A DNA stretch of 64,000 bases from Meconema thalassinum (GCA_946902985.2 OX336390.1:530180861-530244860); one strand, 5' to 3'; shown: positions 1-11,760, numbered from the stretch's first letter. The notes: generated by a model not told the origin, from the sequence alone. Made by a program: numbers and translations.

Positions 1-346
1 TATAAACAAAAATAAATAAAATAGAAAACAAAATAAAAACAACTTTACAATTTATAACAAAAAAAAGAATATACATAAAATGTATTATGTGTAAATAGTG
101 TACATGTATTTAAAATAAACAAGATGTTCAGTAAAGAACATATAGCCTACTTTCTCCTAAATGTATGAGTATAGTTATAACTCGTTGTTATTATCAAAGA
201 GTATAATAGAACTATTCTTTGTTGAAGACCTTAGAAACGATTTACCTCTACCAAACGCCACAACCAAGATAAAAACTGCTACCATCATTGAAGAAAGAAA
301 GATAAGAAGTATATCAAGAATGTTATGGATCTGGAGACATAACCGA

Positions 347-566
347 CCGGACTGGCTGCGTGGCTCAGCGGTAACGTTCTCGCTTGCTGGGCCCTAGGTT
401 GCTGGTTCGTATCCTGGCGCAGTCAGCTGGCATTTGAGGGTGCACAAATGCGAGGGAGCCGTGTCAGTACATTTACTGGCGCGTTAAAGATCCCCTTCGA
501 GCCAAAATTCCGGCACCCCGGTGTCTCTAAAAGCAGCAGTAGTTAAAAGGGATGTAAAACCAATAA

Positions 567-627
<61 letters not shown>
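347..627 (+). mobile_element. tRNA-derived SINE, family A, with (ATT)n tail
   Basis: The head carries an A box (TGGCTCAGCGGTAACG) and a B box (GGTTCGTATCC) spaced as in a tRNA-derived pol III promoter. A body of about 150 bp follows, and the tail is (ATT)n from about 569 to 627. A second copy in the opposite orientation at 52556-52770 matches along the whole body. The flanks ACATAACCGACC and ACATATACGACC look like a degenerate target-site duplication. Confidence 0.85.
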
Positions 628-629
<2 letters not shown>

Positions 630-1312
630 ATATACGACCTGCCGTGGGCAACATCCAACTTTGAGTTGAGGCATGTCTTTACACGTCTGGTTGTGCATGG
701 CTTTCACAACCCTAATTGAATTAACAAATCTTTCCATGACCCTACAGAGACGTGTGTATACAAACTATGTGGATATTTTCGATTGCTATTTGCCTGAAAT
801 AAAAGTAGTAATTAATAACCTGAACTAACACCAACGGCTTGAATTAAGTTACTATGTGAAATCGCTTTGTTCTTTACTTCAAATAACATTTTCAAGTAAC
901 GCAAAATAGGCTGTTACAAACCCTTTAAAATAAAAAGTAAAAATGTATCGTAGTATCATCTTGTCATTCTTCAAATTCGGTACGCATAGAATGCCAATGG
1001 TATAGTAATCAATGGAGCCCCACGTAGACTAGTCGTGACATCTAGTGGTGAAATATCGAACAATATAATCCTAACAGAGCAAGTGCATTCTAGCAGCCAG
1101 AAGAAGAAACTTTTCAATAAAATCTGGAAGTTAATAAGTAGGTCGACTTGCAGTTACCTTTTTGCCAGCTAGATGTCTCGAGTAAATCTGCTGGCGAATT
1201 ATGTTTTAATTAAATATATATTTTACACCATAATATGCACAATATAACGCTTAATTTTAAAACATCTGAGTCATTACAAAACAATAAACATATAACATTT
1301 CAAGCAAAAAAA

Positions 1313-1388
1313 CCTAGCTCTGATCGGGTTTGAACCATAGGCATTTGAGCGATAGGCTAACGCTCTACCACTGAGCTAATTGTGTCAA
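1313..1388 (-). repeat. tRNA-like sequence (SINE head or tRNA relic)
   Basis: Read on the minus strand it has TAGCTCAGTGGTAGAGCG (A box) and GGTTCAAACCC (B box) with tRNA-like spacing. I could not fold a convincing seven-pair acceptor stem, so I treat it as a tRNA-derived relic inside the HINE rather than a working tRNA gene. Confidence 0.5.
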
Positions 1389-2056
1389 CGAATATCGTTC
1401 TATATAAAATGACTTACATAGAACTTGTTTGCAAATAATGATTTATACTAAACGATTTCATAACTGGAGTATATTATTTATATATAAAGCATTTCATACA
1501 AAGTTTATTTATTTTGTATCAGTACGCTATATTGCATGCAATACTCAAATTAGTGAAATATAAGTCAGGCACAAGATATCCGCTGCCATCTTTTCTTATT
1601 ACTGAATCAGCTCAGCTTTTTAAAATCACATCTGCACTATAGTATTACAAAATAAACTTTTAATTTCGAACGTGCCTCTTCCTTTAGAACAGTTAAAACG
1701 ATTCTCGGCTCGATAATCGGAACTGGTGGGTCCCATGATATGGATTATAAAGTTTGCATAATTCGCACGGCCGCCATCCTGAAATGGTATGGCGGACGAC
1801 CTTGTAGTTTGGTCACAAGACGCATCCTATACGAAGGTATGTTGTTACCAAATTTGGTAGAGATCGGATGATTTGGTTAGTCGTTATTTGATTTTACGTT
1901 TTGAACGTTTGAGTGGCCGCCATTCAGTTTTAGTAAAGATGGCGGCGATATAAAACATGACACTGAGGTGCCCTTTGCTAGTGCTACCTTTGTACCAAAT
2001 TTCGTTCAATTCGCATTCACCGTATTCGAATTGATAGGGGGGACAGACATTCAGAG

Positions 2057-2096
2057 TACACACACTCACACACACAGAGAGACACACACACAGACT

Positions 2097-2127
<31 letters not shown>

Positions 2128-2165
2128 TCACACACACACATACACACACACACAGACAGACACAC
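2057..2165. repeat. (CA)n microsatellite
   Basis: Interrupted CA/CACA(GA) repeat just upstream of the 3' stem-loop of the type B HINE. The reading frames across it are simple-sequence artefacts. Confidence 0.9.
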
Positions 2166-2289
2166 TTTTTTCGCCCTGTGTTGATCTCATAAGTCTACTT
2201 TCATTTTTTGCAAAAATCGAAAGTAGGCTAAAAATATTGTATGGACACTGCTTGTACATTTTTAAAAACTACCCACCTCTCTCCACTCC

Positions 2290-2990
2290 TAATGCAAAAT
2301 GAACATGTAAAATACAAATTGGAAAATCCATGTTTCCATATTGACAATATAGAAAAAAACATTAAACTGAAATATTAAAAACTGTAAATGGGAATTTGAT
2401 AAATTGACAAATGTGTAACAACAAATTGGAAAATCCATGTTTCTATATCATGAAATTGAAAATCTTTAAACTGACATTTTAAAAACTGTAATTGGGAAAT
2501 TGGGAAGCCTCCGTGGCTTAGGCGGCAGCACGCTGGCCTCTCACCGCTGTGTCCGTGGTTCAAATCCCGGTCACTCCATGTGAGATCTGTGCTGGACAAA
2601 ACGGAGGCAGACAGGTTTTTCTCCGGGTACTCCGGTTTTCCCTGTCAAAATTTCATTCCAGAAACACTCTCCACTATCATTTCATTTCATCTGTCATTCA
2701 TTTAATCATTGCTCCAGAGGAGTGCGTCAGGCCTCGGCAGCCGGCACAGTTCATATCCTCGCCGCTAGTTGGGGGCTTCATTCATTCCATTCCTGACCCG
2801 GTCGGAGACTGGAAGCAGGCTGTGGATTTTCAATTGGGAAATTGGGAAATGTATTCATGTATAAACAGCAAAAATGCAAAATCCATGTTTCCATATTTTG
2901 AAATTGAAAAATTTAAAACTGACATTAAAAAAAACTGAAAATGGGAAATTGGAAAATTGACAAATGTGTAAACAACAAAATGAAAAAAAA
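2290..2990. repeat. AT-rich degenerate tandem repeat, about 130-bp unit, split by a SINE
   Basis: Units share ATCCATGTTTCCATAT, then ACATTTTAAAAACTG, then AATTGGGAAATTGG and GACAAATGTGTAA. Three or more degenerate copies lie either side of the SINE at 2507-2831. I see no coding content. Confidence 0.65.
2507..2831 (+). mobile_element. tRNA-derived SINE, family B
   Basis: It starts GCCTCCGTGGCTTAGGCGG (A box region), with GTGGTTCAAATCCCGG as B box, and ends in GCTGTGGATTTTC. It is flanked by a perfect 17-bp target duplication, AATTGGGAAATTGGGAA, at 2490-2506 and 2832-2848. A second copy lies reversed at 52013-52346 with its own duplication. Confidence 0.9.
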
Positions 2991-3149
2991 TATACCCGGT
3001 TGGGGTAGTGATCATGTTGTACAGTAGCCTATAAGACTAGCATAAGGATAGTTGCATGTGCCCTTAAATACTTCGTGTGTATGTGCATTAGCCTTTGGAT
3101 TAGCTTAAGTTAGGTTCGGTAAAGTTAGGTTTGGTGAGGTTAGGTATGT

Positions 3150-3335
3150 GACCTTTTCGGAAAAATAAAATCTAAAATCACAAAATCTTAAATTTTAAAT
3201 GTAAAATCTAAAAAAACTAAAATCTAAAATACAAAAAATCAAAAATCTAAAATGTAAAATCTAAAAAATGTAAAATGAAATAATCAAAAATCTAAAATGT
3301 TAAAATGTAAAATCTAAAATCTTTAAATGAGATTT
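3150..3335. repeat. AAAATCTA-rich low-complexity block
   Basis: Short A/T-rich words (AAAATCTAAAATGTAAAATC and variants) repeat irregularly. No gene is visible. Confidence 0.8.
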
Positions 3336-3339
3336 CTGT

Positions 3340-3960
3340 GTGTTAGGTTAGGTTATAACTAAGTTTATTATTTGTGCTCTCCCATTTGCTCTTACTTTTT
3401 TGCTCCAACTTTTGGCTCCCCACCTTTTTGCTCCCACTTTTTTGCTCCCACTTTTTGCTCCCACCTTCATGCTCCCACTCTTTGCTCCCACCTTTTTGCT
3501 CCCACTTTTTTGCTCCCACTTTTTTGCTCTCACATTTTGCTCACACTTTTTCTCTTACTTTTTGCCCCCATATTTGCTCCCACTTTGAAGTTAAGTTATG
3601 CTAGTTAGGTTAAGTTAGGTGAAGTTAGGTTAGGTTAGGTTAGGTGTGGTTAGGTTATAACTAAGTTTATTATTTGTGCTCTCACATTTGCTCTCACTTC
3701 TTTGCTCACACTTTTTGCTCTCACTTTTTTTGCTCGCACTTTTAAGTTAGGTTAGGTTAGGATAGGTTAAGTTAGGTTAAGTTAGGTTAGGTTATAACTT
3801 TGTTTATTATGTGTGCTCTCACATTTGCTCTGACTTTGAAGTTAGGTTAGGTTAGATTAGGTTAGGTGAGGACATGTTTGGTTAGGTGAACTAAGGTTAT
3901 GTTAGATGGGGTTAAATGAAGTTGGGTTAGGCTGAATGGCAGAGGTATGAATTAAACCCG
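3340..3960. repeat. Interstitial TTAGG-like runs alternating with a TTTTGCTCCCAC minisatellite
   Basis: Two blocks of a 12-13-bp unit (TTTTTTGCTCCCAC and variants; about 3370-3590 and 3680-3750) alternate with runs of GTTAGGTTAGGTTAGG. The word TTATAACTAAGTTTATTATTTGTGCTCTC recurs at each block start, so the whole is a higher-order repeat. TTAGG is the canonical insect telomere unit, but the runs here are short and imperfect. The reading frames over the minisatellite are simple-sequence artefacts. Confidence 0.8.
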
Positions 3961-4029
3961 CCTTTTCTCACTTTTGCCTCACAAGACTAAGTGTACCCGT
4001 TCCACTCGTGAGACCAGAAATTAAATTTC

Positions 4030-4108
4030 TTGGCAGAGCCAGGAATCGAACCCGGGCCACCGCGGTGACATTCAAGATTACTAACCGCTACACCACAAAG
4101 TGGACAAT
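4030..4108 (-). repeat. tRNA-like SINE head
   Basis: The minus strand reads TGTGGTGTAGCGGTTAG (A box) and GGGTTCGATTCCTGG (B box), with about 50 bases from first to last box. The surrounding sequence does not support a standalone tRNA gene. Confidence 0.5.
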
Positions 4109-4381
4109 ATAAGACTGGTCTTGATTGTACATGATCAATCAATAATTACCTAATAATAATAATTATTATTATTCCATTTGGCAACTACACGGCCGACCTA
4201 TCCCTGTGACGTCATTGACGGTCTCAGGGCGTGGCGGCCATCTTGCGCATTAGCCCCTGTGCCAGCTATGTCTGTCCCATCCATAAGACTAACATAGAGC
4301 TGGTTGCGCGTGGCGGCCATCTTGCGCATTTGCCCCTGTGCCAGAACCGCCTTATATTACCTACTAACGACAACGGTCAAG

Positions 4382-5083
4382 ATGGCGGACGAAATCGAAC
4401 ATCATAGTAACATTCCTAGACAAAATTCCAAGAATTATTTCACTTGGAAGTTGAAAGCAAAGACCGAGTTGATCCAGAGCAACAGTTAAAACGCTGCGGA
4501 GCCGGGATTTCACCGACCCTTTAAAATTAATCAAGAAAGAGTGAACCAGAAAGACCTGTCTTTTCTGTACAAAAAAGAAAATACTGATTCCTATATGAAT
4601 GACATATGGGAATGTGCATCGGCTAGACGCATGGCTGATACTTGAAGAGATCCATACAAGAGTTAGTTTCCTGCAAGGATTGAGATGTTTGAGGCCCTAT
4701 TTGCGATTGAGGAAAGTGCCGATGAAGAACCTCATTAGTATGTAGCACGCATTCAAGTGAAATGCCAGAAAGTAAGAGTGGCTGGATGGGAGTTCGCCGA
4801 CAATAAGATAGCGGGACTAATACTGCTCGGATTACCAATGGATAGATATGGTTCACTGCAGGGGCAGCTAGGTCGTGAAGAAAATTTGACTGAGACTTGT
4901 GAAAGTGAGACTACTGGAGGAAGGGAATGAGACCAGAGATCAATGCGACGCCATAGCCTTAGCATCCAGGAGCATACATCAACAGACAGTAGCTCTACAG
5001 TTCCAGGGTCAGAATCGCGATGGAGGTGATCCTCAGCAGAAGCCCAAGCAGACATGGAGAAGTAATAAACTCATCACATCCTA
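4382..5083 (+). pseudogene. Ty1/Copia-type gag remnant
   Basis: The start at 4382 gives MADEIEHHSNIPRQNSKNYF followed by TWKLK, the typical Copia gag opening (short acidic start, then a Y-F-x-W-K block). Further on, in other frames, come a LLGLP motif (about 4820-4840), a KVRLLEEG block (4899 on) and a glutamine-rich tail. Several frameshifts and stops interrupt it, and no LTR, integrase or reverse transcriptase follows. Its 3' side abuts the LINE fragment on the other strand. The family call rests on gag motifs alone. The functional role would have been capsid formation for the retrotransposon. Confidence 0.5.
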
Positions 5084-5084
5084 A

Positions 5085-5540
5085 CTAATTGAGAATAATA
5101 GTTAACCATCTGACTTCTTTGGCAGTCTCATGAATAGCATAATATTCTTCAATAGCTGTTGAATCTCCATCACTGGTTATTTTGCTTCCTAAGTAACAGA
5201 AGTCTCCTACTTCCTTTAGCTTTTCACCTGCCAATTCGACCTCCATAGGTGTTTCTGATTTATTTCGGCTGCATTCCAATACTTTTGTTTCACATTTATT
5301 AATTTTCATCATGAATTCCTTTCTCAAGGCAGAATCCATACCCCTCAAAACGTCATTCAAATCATCTGGTGTGTCGGCTAAGATGACAATGTTATCAGAA
5401 AATCTCAGAGTTAAAATTATTTCTCTTTGTATCTGCACTCCTACTTTGAATTTTTCTCCAATTTCCTTCATTGTTTGTTCAATGTATATATTGAAAAGTA
5501 TGGGTAAACATCCGGAAATATATCATCCAAGTATTACATA
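5085..5540 (-). pseudogene. Non-LTR retrotransposon reverse-transcriptase fragment
   Basis: On the minus strand this encodes the C-terminal half of a LINE reverse transcriptase: GCLPILFNIYIEQTM (degenerate R-Q-G-C-P-L-S-P/LLFN block), then LRFSDNIVILADT where the catalytic F-A-D-D is F-S-D-N, then KINKCETKVL and the FCYLGSKIT thumb motif. The endonuclease and fingers are missing. The second catalytic Asp is Asn, so it would be inactive even in frame. The upstream end is broken by the LARD-like element that starts at 5555. Clade is probably RTE-like by motif style, not proven. Confidence 0.75.
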
Positions 5541-5554
5541 TAATTTCAAGATAT

Positions 5555-6213
5555 TGTTTTATCCCTCTGTTGGGGGTGGGATAAACAGGGTAGTGTCGAT
5601 GTATTAATTTAAGGGATGTTTCCGAAAAAGGGTAGTTTCCCGTAATTGGGGGAGACTACTAGTGTAGTGTGTTGATGTGAGTACGTGATCTATTGGGGGC
5701 GTTCCTACAGGATGCGTTTACCTGCTAGTGGATGAATATCTAAGAGTGGGCTATTAACCTAGCCTGCCAATTAAGTAGAGCGAGCGTTTAGCGAGCTCAC
5801 GTGCAGAGTCGACAACTGGACACGCTGCAGTCTGGCTGCTTGCTCGAACACAATGGGATTCCTGACGGTGCAGTTCCTGGCCTTCACGGTCAGGGGCAAT
5901 TAGGACTAAGGTCAGGTTGGGTGTAAGGATGTAAAACTGGGTGAAATGAGTAATAGATGTGCGTGTTTACTGACCAAGTATTTATTGGTCAGTAGCGGTG
6001 ATGTGCTGTCCCTTTAGGCAGTGGACAGGTATAAAGCAAAGTACAAGGTGTGTAAAATACAAAGTGTTCTGGGTAGGTGTTACAATAATAAGGAATCTGA
6101 GCACACGGCTAGTTCTCACCTGGTGAAGAGCTGGAAAGGACCTTGGAGGATCAGAGCCGCTGGCCACGAATAGATAATGGGGCTCCTCTGGGTCTAGCTT
6201 TTAAGGTTTCCCC
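5555..6213. repeat. LTR copy 1, outer portion
   Basis: This matches 37000-37655 with about eight substitutions. It stops abruptly at the left end of the hAT element. The rest of the LTR resumes at 28577. Confidence 0.85.
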
Positions 6214-7371
6214 CAGGGGCGTAGCTACAATGGGGCAAGCGGGGCACCGCCCCGGGGCCCCCGAGATCAGGGGGCCCCCAAACCCTAAGAGAAAAAATAT
6301 AAATAAGTAATAAATAAAAGTAATACTAGAAAACATATTTGAGAAGTCAATTTAGATCAGGGGCCCCAATTGAACGGAACTACGCGTCTAAACTTGTGTT
6401 TAGAAACTAGTCACGCTCAGTGCAATCTGTATGTAAGATATATCCATCCATTTGTGCGGTATTCTATGAGTAATTTTTGATAGCCGGGCGCCCGACCCAG
6501 GCGCCGGACAGACAATGCATTGTTCCCCATTCAGCGCATGACCATGACTCCACCCCTTCCCCCTCCACTGCGACATCACACCACAGAAATGCACAGTAGC
6601 AGAGTAGTAGCAGTAGTGTAGTTGGTACGTCGCCACAGCGGTTCCCGGTTAAGTAGCTGAACTTAAGTTGTGGCTTGCATTGTGCTACTTTTTTAACGAC
6701 GCTATGAAACGTAACTTACTTATGAAAGTGGAGCTAAAGTAGGAAGGATAAAAGAAAAATACGAAGAGACGGTTCGTGCTTGTACTAAATCGTTAATTGA
6801 ATGGTTGCACCCTCATACTCAATCAGGTTTAGAGTACGTTTCGGTGCAGAAACAAGATCAAAACGGAGAAAATGAAAATAATGAAGGTAAGAAGAAACCA
6901 AAGTTAACTTTATTGTGAAAGTGTTATAAGTTGTTAAGCATAGTAAAATTATTGTTATTAAGAGTTCCATTAACAATCTGGTTAGGATGTAATATTTTAT
7001 AACAAACTGATATCATATCACGTTGATATTATAAAAAGCATAGAGTGTGTGATAAAAAAAAACAATGAAGCGGTTTGAGAATTGCGACGGTTGATTCACT
7101 TCACTTGGACTGAGCACATTTGTTTGTTTTTCATTTCAAATTAAACATCACACTGTATCCGGTATACAGTATGCATCGTTTCAACGGACGACTATCTTTG
7201 GTGACAAAGTCTTTTTGTCCGGTTAAACAACCAATAATCAGTTAGTTGGCTTAGTTCAACAGTTAGTTGAATCTGTTTCTACAAATAAAACACTGCAATG
7301 AACTATAAACCACTACACTACATTTTATTGCTCAATATTATTCACTATGTATTTTTTTTTCAGATGTTGAC

Positions 7372-9700
7372 GCTCATCGACAGTCTGAAGTAGCCTACAT
7401 AAAATCGATGTTCCGACCACTCATAGTGGCCTTTCATGTCTTGATCAGCCAGTCGATAATAACAAGGATGCAGTCAGTTTGACTGAAACTGGACATGCTG
7501 AAAATTATATTTTGCCAGACAAAATTGAATTTCCCAGTCCCGTCAATAATCCAGAAATGAAAAGGTTAATCATAGCATCAGAATCTTATCAACCTCGTGG
7601 TTCCTTTCCAAAACAGCCTGATGGACGAGGAAGTAAAAGATCATTTTCAACTAATTAACTTACTGCAGTTTTATATCAGGTTCTGGGATGAAATGTAACA
7701 GACTCTGGCAGTGATATTCGCAAAAGTTAGACCGCGTCTACTGTCAACCATGTTGGCTGTTCCCACAACATTCAGAGAACACTTTCGGTAGTACGGGACT
7801 AAACGACTGGAAACATCTTTATGATAGAATTAAAACTCATGAACAATCGAATGACCACATATTTTCTGGTGTTATATTTGAGAAATGGAGGAGTGATGAA
7901 ACAATGAGTGATAATTTAGAAAAACAGTTAAAAGAAGGGAAAAATTACTGGAGGAACGTTCTAGAAAGAAAAGTTAATGTTTCATTAACTTTGGCCACCT
8001 GTAACCTTGCTTTCCGCGGAAGAAGTAGTAAAATGGAAGATCCTAATAAAGGAAATCTCTTGTCTATAATGGAACTTCTGTCTGACTATGACCCTATACT
8101 AAAAACCCTTTTGCAAAAGCCAGCAGGAAGTGTAAACTAATTTATTTCTTTGATGGCAAATGAAGTTCTGAAAGAAATCAAATATGAAATACTGAGCTCT
8201 CCTTTTTTCTCTGTTATTATGAATACAACTCAGGATATAAGTAAAGGCGATAAGTTAAGTTTTTAGGTACGTCAAAGTGGTAAATGATGAAAAAAACAAA
8301 CCCAAAGAAATAAAGATTTGCGAGATGTTTACCTCTTTTACGAAAGTTGGAGATCAAAGTGCATTTGGTTTGATAAGTAGAATAGTGGAATCTATTAAAG
8401 ATAAAGGTCTTGAATTGAAAAATGTCGTGCCCAAAGTTATGACGGTGTAAGCGTAATGAGTGGAGTATACAACGGAGTGCAGAAAAAGATTCAAGAAGTT
8501 GTGCCACATGCATATTTTGTACGTTGTGCAAGTCACAATTTAAATCTGGTGTTGGAAGACGCTGTAGAAGCCAATCGTGAAATATCACCGTTTTCTGAGG
8601 ATGTACAAAATGTCTACAACTTTTTTGGACACCGTATAAAACACTGGCTGGGGCTGCAAGATTCATCTGAAAATGCAAACATAACGATAAAAACACTCAA
8701 CCCATCAAGATGGTCAGGAAGGTATGAAGCTGTTTTTTCTTTAAAGTAGAGGTTTGGCGATGTATTTAGAGAGCTATCCAAACTCATTTTGACAAGTAAT
8801 AAGGCAAAAGAAAGAAATGATGCTATAGGATTGAAAAAGAAAATTGAAAGTTTTGAATTTGTGCCTCTGTTAGTTGTACAAACAAAGATTTAGCAGCAAC
8901 TGAACATCGTATCTAAATGTCTCCAAACTGAAAATATGGATTTTGTTTCAGCTTTTGATCTAACACAGTAGGTGTTTCAGAACTAAGAAATTCATTTTAG
9001 GACCTTGTAAAATAATCTTCAACTATGGGGTCCAAGTGCGGAATACCCTGTGAGTTTTCTTAGAAAAGACTAAAGTTAAAAAGCATTATGATGAACTGAG
9101 TGTAGACCACCGATTTCTCAATCCTGAAGCTAGATTTCGGGTAACTGTGTTTTACCCCATGATTGATACAATTATGGCCCAGTTAAACAGCCGATTTGAA
9201 GGCATGAAGTCTGTTTATTAATGCATACAAAGTTGTTCAGCTTTATTTCTTGAACAATGCTTCAGATTACGAACTGATTAAAGAGGCAAAATGTTTCGCC
9301 GATACGTTTTCTGATGATGTGTTGCCAACATTTCCTGCACAAATTTCCAGCGTGCGTGAATCTTTTTCCTCTAAAATTAAGAAAATGTCGATTGTTAATC
9401 AACTAATAGACCTCTACATTGAAAATCACATTCTGGTTGCAAGTTATCCAGACGTGTGTACTGCTTGTTTTATGTTCTTGACTGTAGCCTACCTATCACA
9501 GTGGCTAAAGCAGAAAGATCTTTTTGCAAGCTGAAAATTTTCAAGTCCTACCTAAGAAGCACAATGAGCCAAGAGCGTTTAAGTGGGTTGGCGCTTGTAT
9601 CGATTGAAAATGAAAGAACTCGAAAACTTAACTTCTCACATGTAATTAACATGTTTGCAGATGCAAAGAGTAGGAAAAAAGTTTTGTGTAAATTTGGTTA
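7372..9700 (+). pseudogene. hAT transposase, ZMYM1-like, heavily decayed
   Basis: Pieces appear in order in shifting frames. About 7590-7650 is a relic of the TTF-type zinc-finger region (YQPRGSFPKQPDG). 7904-8140 has NYWRNVLERKV and TLATCNLAFRG, the DUF4371 region typical of ZMYM1-like hAT proteins. About 8150-8265 has FFSVIMNTTQDIS, where one catalytic-core Asp is Asn. 8456-8749 has CASHNLNLVLEDAV and NPSRWSGRYEAV. 9456-9701 is the C-terminal dimerisation domain (KAERSFCKLKIFKSYLRSTM, LSGLALVSIENE). Many stops and frameshifts make it non-functional. The protein family performs cut-and-paste transposition with 8-bp target duplications, which agrees with the element flanks. Confidence 0.85.
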
Positions 9701-9791
9701 GTTGATAATTTTATTTGTTTTAAATCGTTTGTTTAATAAAAATAACCCAACAAAAAGTGTTGTTAACAATGAGTAAAACTTTATAGATTTA

Positions 9792-10488
9792 CGGTAAACT
9801 CCCGATTATCCGCGGAATTGACTGGCGCGGATACCGCGGATAATCGAATTTTGCGGATAAGCCGCAAAATTGCTGGTGATGGTTAAAGAAAGGTCGAAGG
9901 CACTAAAACAACACACAAGTGCTTTAAATAAGTTTATTATACAATTAAAGGACGTACATGATAACAAAACTCAGTCGATGTTATGTGTGTTATTAAAAAG
10001 TCTTGCTTACTGTTTAACAAATAAAATCGGTCATTTGCTTTTGCTTTTTCGTAGTGAAACACTTTTTCTTTATTTGTGATTTGAGTTTTCTCAACACCAT
10101 CTTGTCACAAAGTGATGCGTCGTCTTGCTCTTCAAGGTATTGAAGAATCCTGTCAATGTGTCCTAATGCTGCATCATGAGTAACGGTCCTCTGCATCTGC
10201 GTGCACACGACGTACAGTGTGAATACCGATGTACAGTACAGTACTGTACAGTAATCAGAACTACTGTACACGTTTTGTGCTGTACATTATTAAGTGTAGG
10301 CTACTGTGCTGTATTTGCGATTTACGATTTTTATTACGTTTAAGTATTTAGTAACTTGATTTCAATTTTTGAGAAATAATTTTCGGTTTCAAAACCATCC
10401 TTTTTTTTTTTAAAAAATGTTCTCCTACAGGCACCGCGGATAATCCGCAAAGCTGATAAACCGCCCGCTGATAATCGAGAGTTTACTG
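9792..10488 (-). mobile_element. pogo/Tigger-type DNA transposon remnant
   Basis: The ends read CGGTAAACTCCCGATTATC and, inverted from the right, CAGTAAACTCTCGATTATC. This is the terminal inverted repeat style of Tigger elements. TA precedes the left end; the right flank is AA, so the TA duplication is not perfectly kept. At about 700 bp it is an internally deleted copy. It sits between the hAT transposase and the palindrome. Confidence 0.7.
10014..10271 (-). pseudogene. Tigger transposase C-terminal remnant
   Basis: The minus-strand frame ends with ILQYLEEQDDASLCDKMVLR and then KKQKQMTDFIC. It resembles the C-terminus of DDE-1 (pogo/Tigger/Jerky) transposases, after the catalytic core. The core and the CENP-B-type DNA-binding domain are deleted. 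I am fairly sure of the family because this remnant lies inside Tigger-type inverted repeats. Confidence 0.6.
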
Positions 10489-10594
10489 AATTTTATTTCA
10501 AGTTATTTGCAGCCTATAATACATTTATAATTTTGAGCCTTGGACCTGGCGTGTATTTTATTTTTAAAGCCTAGTACTGCATAGACGATAGTAT

Positions 10595-11039
10595 GGGGGT
10601 AGTAGGGGTTCTAACCCACCCATTTTATTTGTACCCGACTGTACATTTAAAATAATGAATATCTCGCCAACCCATGGTCGGATGTTGACAAATGAGGTGT
10701 CGTTCGACTCGGATTGACGCCCTCTTTCCAATGGACCACTCATTTCAACCCATAAATAAAACCTACCCCTACTAGGGGGTGAAATTGCAATTTTTTTAGT
10801 GAAAGTCTCTTTTCAAATGCGACATGTATAAGGTGCGCTGCTAAAATGAACTTAAACGTGGTTGCTCATATCGCGCATGCGTTTTATGAGATGCCGCTAT
10901 GGATAAACATTTTTGTTTTTGTTTTTTACGCATGCGCACTTGGGATTTTTGTAAGAGGGCGAGTCTCTTTGAAAAACATGATTGATAAGAAGGGGTTTTG
11001 GTGGTGAGGAGAGAGCCAGATAGTCGCCTACTTTCCTAC
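10595..11039. other. Outer tip of left palindrome arm, no gene seen
   Basis: Starts GGGGGTAGTAGGGGTTC and carries one isolated ATATCTCGCCAACCCATGG word related to the array that follows. An inverted GCGCATGCG/ACGCATGCG pair lies near 10875 and 10927. The mirror copy is at about 27690-28124. Confidence 0.7.
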
Positions 11040-11760
11040 GAAGTTTGCCGATATCTCTCGAACGCAAGGTCGGATTTGGACGTGTGACGTGTAAAATCGC
11101 TTGTCTCGAAACCCTATATATGTTATTAATAGGTTAACGTTTTGAGAATGAGGGAAACAGGCTTTTTGGGGGTAAAACCATGATTTTAGACTTTCTCCAA
11201 TATTTCACGAATGCATGGTCGGATTTGGTCCTATGACGTGTCAAATGGCTTGTCTCGAAACCCTCTTTATTTTGGTAATAGGTTAAAGTTTTTGAGAATG
11301 AGGGAAACAGAATGTTTTGGGGTAAAACCGTGATTTTAAACTTTTTGCTATATCTCGCGAACCAATCATGCTAGAGGCGTGTACGACGGGTCCAAGGACT
11401 CGGGCTGACGTCCTCTTTCCTATGGACCACTCGTTATATTTAAAAATAATTGGAAACTCGATTTTGGGGTAAACAAGTGTTTTTTGTGATTTTTGCTGAT
11501 AACTCACGAACCAATAAGCCTCGAGACAAGTGCGAGGTGTCATTTTTTCACAGCGTTGCCCTCTTGCCTAGGATGTTCGTGATGAGCAGGAATGAAAAAC
11601 CATGTTGAGGTAAAACCATGATTTTACATTTTTGCTTTATCTCGCAAACCCATAACGCTAGAGACGTGTACGAGGTGTCCTTGGACTCGGGATCACGACC
11701 CCTTTTAGAAACTATGTTTGACATTTTGACAAAGGGCCTAACGCCATACATGTTGAAAAA
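11040..11760. repeat. Subterminal tandem array, about 150-bp units (left arm)
   Basis: An anchor ATATCTCGCGAACC (variants) occurs near 11051, 11200, 11350, 11499 and 11638, giving a spacing of 139-150 bp. Each unit also has GGTAAAACCATGATTTTA before the anchor and CTTGTCTCGAAACC or a related word after it. Subterminal arrays of this kind are often transposase-binding sites in DNA transposons; that role is inference. The reading frames across it are not protein-like. Confidence 0.75.

Larger units (their letters stand above)
120..2230 (+). mobile_element. Helentron-associated element (HINE), type B
   Basis: The left end has a short hairpin (ATGTTC then GAACAT) followed by AGCCTACTTTC. The right end is a stem-loop whose 3' arm is GAAAGTAGGCT, the reverse complement of that subterminal motif, followed by AAAA. 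A CA microsatellite lies just inside the right end. Subterminal inverted repeat, internal microsatellite and 3' stem-loop are the known plan of non-autonomous Helentrons (DINE-1/HINE). There is no Rep/helicase ORF. A SINE is nested near the left end. A fragment of the same left end occurs at 45419. Boundaries are good to a few bases because both ends lie in A runs. The family call is inference from structure. Confidence 0.6.

Noticed and set aside
1313..1388. Functional tRNA genes (also 4030-4108, 50985-51055)
   Set aside because: A and B boxes are present, but I could not fold acceptor and anticodon stems to tRNA standard, and SINE families with similar heads are abundant here.
1884..2192. 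His/Thr-rich and Cys/Val-rich ORFs
   Set aside because: These are readings of the CA microsatellite, as are the Gln/Ile/Asn-rich frame at 49669-49893 over (TTGA)n and the Ile run at 543-737 over (ATT)n.
3348..3608. ORFs with repeated Ala-Pro-Thr / Ser-Lys-Lys-Val words
   Set aside because: They follow the TTTTGCTCCCAC minisatellite in every frame and have no independent coding signal.
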